Below are positions 57,482 to 64,000 of a stretch of 64,000 nucleotides of DNA, one piece after another. Under the pieces are notes generated by a model. It worked only from the letters and a program-made list of their open reading frames with translations. It was not told the origin of the DNA and did no database searches. Made by a program: the position numbers and the translations under genes. The DNA lies in contig WAID01000008.1 of the NCBI GenBank assembly GCA_016584495.1, positions 682,001-746,000 of the forward strand, given 5' to 3'. The stretch is from Celoporthe dispersa. Its lineage: Eukaryota > Ascomycota > Sordariomycetes > Diaporthales > Cryphonectriaceae. Position 1 is the stretch's first letter; each line of letters opens with the position of its first letter.

Positions 57482-58209
57482 TATCGGCAACCTGACATGT
57501 AAGATTGGATGATCCCAAGATAAAATTATGCACCACTCAAAGACAGTTGACACTGAAAGATTAGCTATAGATTGTGATCCTAAAGGCTTCAAGGTTGGCA
57601 GAAAAGGCAATGCATTAAGATAGATATATTAAGTATCCCTTAATCATTTCTTGACTTTGTGCTGCTAGCAGCACTGGTATGCTCACCATCATAGTAGCTT
57701 AGTAACACTAGCTTGTCTAACGATTGATAGCTAAGTAAGTAGTTTTGCAATCTTAATAGTGCAAGTGATATCCATTCATATACTACTATGCAAATCACAC
57801 TAGGCTTGTCTCGGTGAAATTGCTTGTACTACATTCATATCGACATGCTAATAGTTTACAATAGAAAGACAGAAGATGTCATCAACATGCCACTGGTTTA
57901 CCTAGATAAAACGCATTTCGTTTGCGAGGGTTTTAGGCTGACTGGCCAAACACTAGAACTGTAGCTTCTAAGCTTTCTATGCTGATAATTGATAAGCTAG
58001 CGATCGTAGAACTGTCTTAGTACAATCAATGACCCTCACTTGCCTCACAAGCCTCCCAGTGTCTCCCTTGTTTATGCAAACTTACTGGAGCATTCCAAAT
58101 CATGATTCATTAGCAGTAATAATCCTTGTTTCTTTCTAGACTAAGGGAAAAGTATCAATAAATGACGAGTTAGTTCATATGATAGTAATACATCTTTGTG
58201 TAATCATGT
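57482..58209. other. Intergenic region, A+T-rich
   Basis: No open frame of note. Ends at the dynamin fragment. Confidence 0.4.
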
Positions 58210-58570
58210 TAAATCAAGAAAAATTTGGCAACTCGAAGCAACCCTCCTCTAAGAGCATCAACCATTTCATCTCGCTGCACTAGATCATTGTATGTGGTGA
58301 CCAATTGTCGGGCAAGAGTTCGGTGCTGGGAACCATTTCTGGGGTATCCTTTCCCATCAAGAGCAACCTTTGTACGCGCTTTCCCACAGAGCTTGCTCTA
58401 CAGCAGGCTTCCCAAGTTGGTATCAGCGTCTCCATTGTTCCTTATCACTCGCAAAGCAACTCAGAAAAGAAATGTCTTGCTGGCTTCCACACAGACTTTA
58501 AGGATTGAGAAAGGTATTATTAAAAAGATCTCATCTATCTCTCCACTGGACCAACCATTTACTAAACCAA
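58210..58570 (+). pseudogene. Dynamin-family GTPase fragment
   Basis: One frame reads IIVCGDQLSGKSSVLGTISG and GVSFPIKSNLCTRFPTELAL. This is the P-loop (GDQ-SGKSS, normally GDQSSGKSS) and the switch I segment (CTRFPTE) of dynamin GTPases. A TAG precedes IIVCGDQ and a TGA follows FHTDFKD, so it is broken on both sides. Only about 80 residues of the GTPase domain remain. It joins directly to retrotransposon sequence. Confidence 0.8.
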
Positions 58571-59110
58571 AACATGCCTTCGCTTTACGATATATCCAAT
58601 CTATTCTATGTCGATGGCCTAAGTAAAGCAGATGGCGACCCGCTGCCGCAACAATTTCAAGAACCGCCGCCATCAGAAGACATCAATGGCCAACCAGAGT
58701 ACGAAGTAGATCACATCGAAGGGTTACGACTGTTTGGCAGAAATAAGACGTTGCAATACCAGGCTGCTTAGCACGGATGCGACCCGGACGAGCGGTAGCA
58801 TAACACAAGCGATTTCAGAAACGCATCCGTTGCTCTAGACGATTTCCGCCGGCAGTATCCATTAGCTCCAGGCCTGCCAAAACAACTTAGTCACTGGATG
58901 AGGGTAGCCGCCGAGGACAGGTCCCTTCGATGCAACCATGGACCTCGAGGACCGCCATCGACAGCAGCGGTTCAGAACTGAAGAGCTGGATATATAAGAA
59001 TGGGATATATACAACCTATATAGTTCCTTATAGCTCTTCAGTCATCAATTTAAGTATAGTCACAGATCAACTGTAACCTTACAGCTTTTGAACACTTGCA
59101 CGATTAAGAA
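58571..59110 (+). mobile_element. Ty3/gypsy retrotransposon tail: integrase chromodomain end plus 3' LTR part
   Basis: The frame reads PSLYDISNLFYVDGLSKADG, DPLPQQ, then NGQPEYEVDHIEGLRLFGRN, the linker and chromodomain start typical of gypsy polyproteins; beyond a stop at 58769 the decayed VALDDFRRQYP continues it. From about 58975 the DNA matches the LTR family of the window (GAGCTGGATATATAAG, AGCTCTTCAGTCATCAATTTAAGTA). Most of the element is missing. Confidence 0.65.
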
Positions 59111-61093
59111 AGACTGTTTCCGTATTCAAGGAATATACTTGGCGCCACTGTTGTTAGCGTAAACCCCTTTGGTATTTAGTTATATTCGGATTACTGCAGT
59201 GCTCATTACACGTCTACTTTGAGAGGAAAGGTTGTACTTATCGCCCGTGCAGAGGCCGAGCACATCATTTTTGCCATGCTCGCATACCTCAGCATATTCC
59301 CCTTCCACTGCAAACCTTCGGAGCGCAACTCTAGCCTACCCAGGATCTTATCATAAAAGCAGCTCACCCGTGGTCTCGTGTGGTTTCTTCCGGGGCGTTT
59401 CGAAACAGTCTGCAATGGTGGCAGCTTCACGCTCATTGGCACACCTGCTGACCGGCGTCGCCTCCTTTTCCAGAGCCTAGCGAGCACCACAACGTGCAAC
59501 AAGGCGTACAATTCGGATGCCGCCCGTGATCGAGCGGAGAAGAACGCGCACGACATCTCATCAGAGAGCAAGCGGAAATACGCAGTTATCAACCACGACG
59601 AGGATAGTGATGAGATGTTCCACGATGTGCCTGATAATCTACGCGGGGTCCAGCCAAAGCATCAGCCCCTAGCACCCACGCGTCGGGATGATTTCCGCGA
59701 AGTCGTGAAATCTCCGCCCTACGGGAAAGATAGGGCGCTACTATCTACATTGGCTATTCCGAGAGAGCAACTCACCATTCCTATTGAGTATCTGCTTATA
59801 GTGGAATACTGGTATGGCTATCAGGGGGCGTCTTCGATCTGCAGACGTTGCACGGCTGCAAGAGGAAGCTGAGACCTACACCAATGGGTTTTGTAAGAAT
59901 ACTGAGGATAGGCTTATCACCTGGCCCCATGTTTGACGATGGCGTGAAGGCGCATAAGGTATATTTTAGTGTGGAAATTCTGAGATCTGCGGTCCGAGAC
60001 TCACACTCATTCGCAGGTTGATCCACTTGATCATCTCTACCAAGAGCTTTGTCATTGCCTACTTGGCCAGGGAGAAATGGGCACGGCCGCTCGAAATGTA
60101 ACTGGATAACGAGTTTGAGATCTGAATTCGAGCCCTGATATATGGTCGATTTGACGCGTTACAGTGCTCAAAAAACATGAGAATATATCGAGGTTTATAT
60201 AATTGGTTCATCGCTATTTTGTTCCCGGGAAGAGAATTCAATCACCCGATCTGTTCGCACGTCATGAATTGCTTTAAGAAAAAATACAAGCTAGCATCGA
60301 AGCATTTCAATCTACGTGAATCTATCAAAGCAACAACAAGAAGAATATAAAGTCTTTACTATATAACATAATGTTTACAAAGATTTACTCATTATGAATA
60401 AATGTATAAAGGGCGGTGAATAATATGCATGTGTTATATAATCGAGTTGAGAGGTTAAATCCCTCAACTCTTACCGTTGTTCATTTTTTGATTTCTATTT
60501 AGGAAAGATTTTCATTTTTAATATCGGAGGGCAAATATCTAGCACACTGTCGTGTAATAAACCTGAAGATTCAACAGTTCTAATATAGCACCCCTCCAAA
60601 GAAGTTTAGGCGCATACACTGTGCTGCAAGCAAATTCGTCATTCGCTATGCCTGATCGTGTCCTTGCCCAGCATAACGCTATCGTGATCCTCCTAAGCTG
60701 GAGGGAGTCCTAGTCGTGCCAGGCTGACATATAGCATGATGAGTACGGTAATGAATATCGAGATCAAGTCTGTTATGGTCAAGGAGCTGGCAACTTCAAA
60801 TAGCTGTGTGGCTCGTCTGGTAGAATTTTCTGGGCCAGCGCTGGTTGTAGGACAGGGGCAGGATAAAATCTAAAAGGCTTTAGAGGTACGAAAGACTAGT
60901 ATTTCTGCCAAGAAGGTTTGTTGTGTCGTTGCCTTGAGGCTTGGATATAGGTTGAGATTATTCTGTTTGAATATTCCGCTATATTCCTTAGAAGTACATA
61001 GATAGCGCATGAATTCGCAATCGCAACCCGAAAACTATAGCGTTATTCATTACATGACTTTTCTAAAATATCAGTTCAACCGGTGTTCGGCTT
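59111..61093. other. Decayed coding-like stretch and A+T-rich DNA
   Basis: 59200-60060 on the plus strand has protein-like pieces in several frames: KVVLIARAEAEHIIFAMLAY, a 165-residue frame at 59378-59872 with ESKRKYAVINHDEDSDEMFH, and KVYFSVEILRSAVRDSHSFAG. I do not recognise a family, and stops separate the pieces. The rest to 61093 shows no gene. Confidence 0.35.
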
Positions 61094-62839
61094 TTAAGCA
61101 GCGAAAGGGATTGTGTTAGGCTGGCAAGTTGTATTAGAGGGCGGTAGGGTCCCATTTGAGTAGTAATTGCGGAGGTATTGTTCTGTGCAATTAGACGGCC
61201 CCGTCATGCTCGTGTGACCTGCTGAGTTCTGCGTTAAGAGACCTGAGCCGGGGAAGTGGGATGACATCAACGCGGCACTGTTGAAACTAGTTAGCACATG
61301 CCAACTGAGTGGCTCTAACAGGGCCCGCCAGGCAAGCCGCAAGAGAACGTACTTTCTATGGGGTGTCACGGGATCCATGGTATTTCCGACGAACAGCAGA
61401 GGGAAGCTCGTGTGGTTGGACGAGGGCGTGCCTGCACGTAAAGTGTCAGCGGGGCTTGTGTGCAGAAAGACGGCCGACTCACCCTGAAACTGCTGATTCG
61501 GAGGCGGCGTGATGTGCATCTGGCGGCACACCAGCGGGTTAGAGGCCCACGAGTCGGCCACGAACCGCGACTCGCTCTTGACCTTCTGGACGTGAGCCTC
61601 ATACTGCTCAATAGTCGAGAGATTATATCGGCCCGGGGCATCCATGCAGTAGATCCGATTGGTGTTGATGTCTGCGGTGGCTGGGATCTCCTGGATGAAG
61701 GCGATGAGCGAACTGCCATTACCATTCTGTAGGTCGGACAGGATCTGCGCGAAGACGGGGAACAACTGCGCCGGCTCATACAAGGCCTGAAGCAGGGCGT
61801 AGTTAAGCAGCTCGTAGGTAGCCAGCTGTGGCCTGTCGGTGACAGCCGGGTCCGACACCGGGATGGGGTTCTTTCGCAGTTTTTCCAACGTTTGGAGGAG
61901 GTTGTTCTCGATTTCCTGCGGCGTGGACGCGTAGGCTGCGCATGCATTGGGTCCGCCATCGTGGCACGTCTGGAAGAAGTATTCGACCACCTTATCTGAG
62001 TCCCACAGGTTGCTGAGCCACTGGCCACTGTAATAATCTCCGGCATCGCCCACACCATCCAAGACCATGCGTCCAATGCGATCAGAGAAGAGCCCTGCGA
62101 ATGTTGCGCCGAGCACGGTGCCGTAGCTAATGCCGTAGTACCACAGCTTCGCATCCCCTGCATGGCCACCGTTCGCAACCTCGCGCTTCTCTGCAAAGTT
62201 GAGCATGTCGTGTGCAACAGCTGGCGTGTTGGCGAAGCGGGCCGTCGCGTTTGCAAGGGTCTGGCTGCACCAGTCTCCGTATGCCCCTGCCATGGCAAAC
62301 TCATGCTCGAGAGACTTGCGGCTCTGGCTATCCACCGGAGCCAGGAAGGACTCATCGAAGAGAGCTTCTGCCTCAGCCTGGTCAGGGGCGAAACAGTCCA
62401 AGCTGATGCCGCTGTTGTTAACGCCACGCGGATCAAAGCCCACGATATTGAAGTCAGGCCCAAACATCTGGCGAAGCAGGCCCTCCCATTGGAGAACAAA
62501 GTAGATGCCAGAGTCTCCAGGGCCCCCGGGGTTGACGAGGATATCCTGGGCAGGCTTCGATAGCGACTGATTTTGCGCGCTCACGCGGAGATAAGAAATC
62601 GTAGTTGTGCCTAGGCTCGGGTTGTCGTAGTCTAGAGGGACCTGAAGCCGGGCACAGGTGTAGTTATCGAAACAAGGGGTCCAGTTGAGGTCCGGAGACG
62701 GCAATATCTGACTCCAATCGTATGCCATTGAAGCATTGTCGCTCCTGACGTGCAGAAGGTGCGCTGTGGCGCCGGACAGCAAACCAAGTACATTTCCCAA
62801 GAACAGCCACAAAGCAGGTTGTAATGAGAGAGTTTCCAT
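61094..62839 (-). CDS. Secreted S33 serine peptidase (tripeptidyl aminopeptidase-like)
   Basis: Alpha/beta-hydrolase peptidase. The N-terminal signal-like segment is LWLFLGNVLGLLSGATA, followed by VPLDYDNPSLGTTTISYLR and NPGGPGDSGI (oxyanion loop). The nucleophile is the Ser of YYGISYGTVLG. The catalytic Asp is in VGNTMDPVTP and the His in NSAGHTSM, within a TAP-like C-terminal domain. Two introns are divisible by three and stop-free, so the unspliced frame looks open: 61432-61482 (GTGAGT...TGCAG, 51 nt) and 61278-61352 (GTACGT...AACAG with GCTAAC branch, 75 nt). Spliced length is 539 aa and restores TPHRNAALMSS. Many Asn glycosylation sites support secretion. Confidence 0.92.
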   Translation of the reverse strand: METLSLQPALWLFLGNVLGLLSGATAHLLHVRSDNASMAYDWSQILPSPDLNWTPCFDNYTCARLQVPLDYDNPSLGTTTISYLRVSAQNQSLSKPAQDILVNPGGPGDSGIYFVLQWEGLLRQMFGPDFNIVGFDPRGVNNSGISLDCFAPDQAEAEALFDESFLAPVDSQSRKSLEHEFAMAGAYGDWCSQTLANATARFANTPAVAHDMLNFAEKREVANGGHAGDAKLWYYGISYGTVLGATFAGLFSDRIGRMVLDGVGDAGDYYSGQWLSNLWDSDKVVEYFFQTCHDGGPNACAAYASTPQEIENNLLQTLEKLRKNPIPVSDPAVTDRPQLATYELLNYALLQALYEPAQLFPVFAQILSDLQNGNGSSLIAFIQEIPATADINTNRIYCMDAPGRYNLSTIEQYEAHVQKVKSESRFVADSWASNPLVCRQMHITPPPNQQFQGESAVFLHTSPADTLRAGTPSSNHTSFPLLFVGNTMDPVTPHRKYVLLRLAWRALLEPLSWHVLTSFNSAALMSSHFPGSGLLTQNSAGHTSMTGPSNCTEQYLRNYYSNGTLPPSNTTCQPNTIPFAA

Positions 62840-64000
62840 GATGAATAGAATGAAAGCAAAGAAGATGTTGTGTTAACATGTTGCTCCTGGAGTCAAGGAA
62901 AGCGCACTCATTATATAGAGACAAGAATTAGGTGGAGCACTATGTACAGCTACTTACAAGGCAAGCAATTCGATTTCAGCTGTGCAAGGATCGAATTCCT
63001 ACAACAATGTGGTTCGCATCGAGCGCCCATGTACTCGCACATAGATTTCCCAAAGAGGTGTAAATAATACTGGCTGTGCTTTGAATGCTCACTAATGCCA
63101 CCACAGATCGCTGTGAAATGTTATGGGTCTAGCGGCCGAACTTCTATCAAGACAGCGCACACAGCCTATTTATATACTGCTCGCATTTACTAACCAGCTG
63201 CACACTTTATCAGCTTATTGCGAAATGCTTGGAGACTCTACGCAGAGATAAGTGATAGCATATATACGAAGCTAAGAGCTTCGTGGTGATCTGCAAAGCG
63301 CCTGATTACTCAGCGCTCTAAGCATTATTCTCGATGGGTTTGAATCAAATCGCTCATACAATCCTGGGTTATGTAATCATCCCTTGTAGTCTATGAATAA
63401 GTATTGAACATTCGGCATCAGAGAGACTATTTCCGACAGGTGCTATGATTCCTGTTATGCTTGTTGAAGGTTATAACATTATCAAATAAATTGTTATTCA
63501 TATCTTTCCAATTGTTAACCTAAATATCCAGTCTTTATATATTGACTAACCTTAAAAGCAGTAAATACTTGCAATATTTCTTATTTCTGTGAGGGTCTGA
63601 CCCATACGGATCAATTCGAAGGATGCCCCCCAATTGGTAGTAAGATTTGCTATGCTATGTGTAAGGTTCGGTGGGAGCTCCTCAGCGAGCTGCTACTGAG
63701 GCTAAATAGTGCAACAGTGAGCTCTGTCACATGAGTGGCGGGACTGTCCCGCTGTCCGTTGCAAGCTCGGGCTGCGAATCTGCAGAGGTTCGCTTGGCAC
63801 GGGCCTTCAGGGGTAGGAAGTTTTTGCATCTCTTTTCTCCCATTTTTAATACTGCGCGTAGCTTATATCGTAATAAATTATATATTATAGAAATCCTAAT
63901 GCTCTGGGCTTTCAAATAATATATTTAATACATCTATATCTGCTATTATTTGGGCTTTTGTTTTTGGCTGGCTAGTAGCTAGCTCTTTACAGCTTTGCTA
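62840..64000. other. Upstream region of the peptidase and repeat debris
   Basis: The peptidase promoter lies in the first few hundred bases. From 63490 an LTR-like tail and a dispersed repeat follow. A C/G-balanced frame at 63731-63919 is not convincing. Confidence 0.4.
63490..63641 (+). repeat. LTR-like tail joined to a dispersed repeat segment
   Basis: 63500-63580 (CTAAATATCCAGTCTTTATATATTGA...AGCAGTAAATACTTGCA) aligns with 23370-23430. It runs straight into 63589-63641, which matches 4651-4702, suggesting LTR plus adjacent internal sequence. Confidence 0.55.

Noticed and set aside
61366..62499. Long minus-strand frame (377 codons)
   Set aside because: Shadow of the S33 peptidase in another frame; Arg/Ser-rich and without motifs.

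Overview
The window is nuclear DNA of a filamentous ascomycete (Pezizomycotina; a Eurotiales-like genome is my best guess, not proven). The signs are short GT-AG introns of about 50-140 nt, HET-domain genes, SAT4-type membrane proteins, DUF1996, a fungal tyrosinase and a Fot1/pogo transposon. No rRNA, tRNA or core housekeeping gene was recognised. Many genes are broken and repeats are dense, which fits an accessory, perhaps subtelomeric, region.

Layout. 0-11 kb: two HET-domain genes (580-3258 and 8557-10783) bordered by LTR-like fragments, with a papain-fold LRAT-like gene and an unrecognised coiled-coil gene between them. 11-22 kb: a SAT4 membrane protein, a methyltransferase pseudogene, a single-pass cell-surface protein and a secreted DUF1996 protein. 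23-28 kb: a solo LTR, a third HET gene (paralogue of the first) and a decayed TPR gene. 28-44 kb: a metabolic block with an amino-acid/choline-type permease, a GH43 glycosidase, a P450 divergently paired with a berberine-bridge-like FAD oxidoreductase, a second SAT4 protein, a second P450 with Trp-to-stop changes, and an SDR. 45-48 kb: a Fot1/pogo element with perfect 47-bp terminal inverted repeats sits inside a gene that resembles the N-terminal part of fungal NLR-like (NACHT) proteins. 48-55 kb: a tyrosinase, a P450 remnant, an intact eight-exon dihydroflavonol-reductase-like gene and a PRISE-type reductase pseudogene. 55-64 kb: a large intact gene of unknown function, a dynamin GTPase fragment fused to the tail of a Ty3/gypsy element, a secreted S33 peptidase and more LTR debris.

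The main pattern is that about ten otherwise convincing genes are each interrupted by one slippage-type indel: a one-base change in a homopolymer or a 4- or 7-bp tandem duplication. I located these by frame, and for most of them the full spliced length becomes an exact multiple of three once the indel is corrected. A second pattern is RIP-like decay (TGG to TAG/TGA, CAG to TAG) in the Fot1 element, a P450 and the PRISE gene. A third is a dispersed repeat with two palindromes present in four copies.

Functionally the window mixes self/non-self recognition genes (three HET genes, an NLR-like gene, a TPR gene) with oxidative secondary-metabolism-type enzymes (three P450s, FAD oxidoreductase, tyrosinase, SDR/DFR/PRISE reductases, methyltransferase), but there is no polyketide, NRPS or terpene backbone enzyme. 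Genes that look intact after splicing are the first SAT4 gene, DUF1996, the FAD oxidoreductase, the DFR-like gene, the gene at 55.7-57.5 kb and the S33 peptidase.
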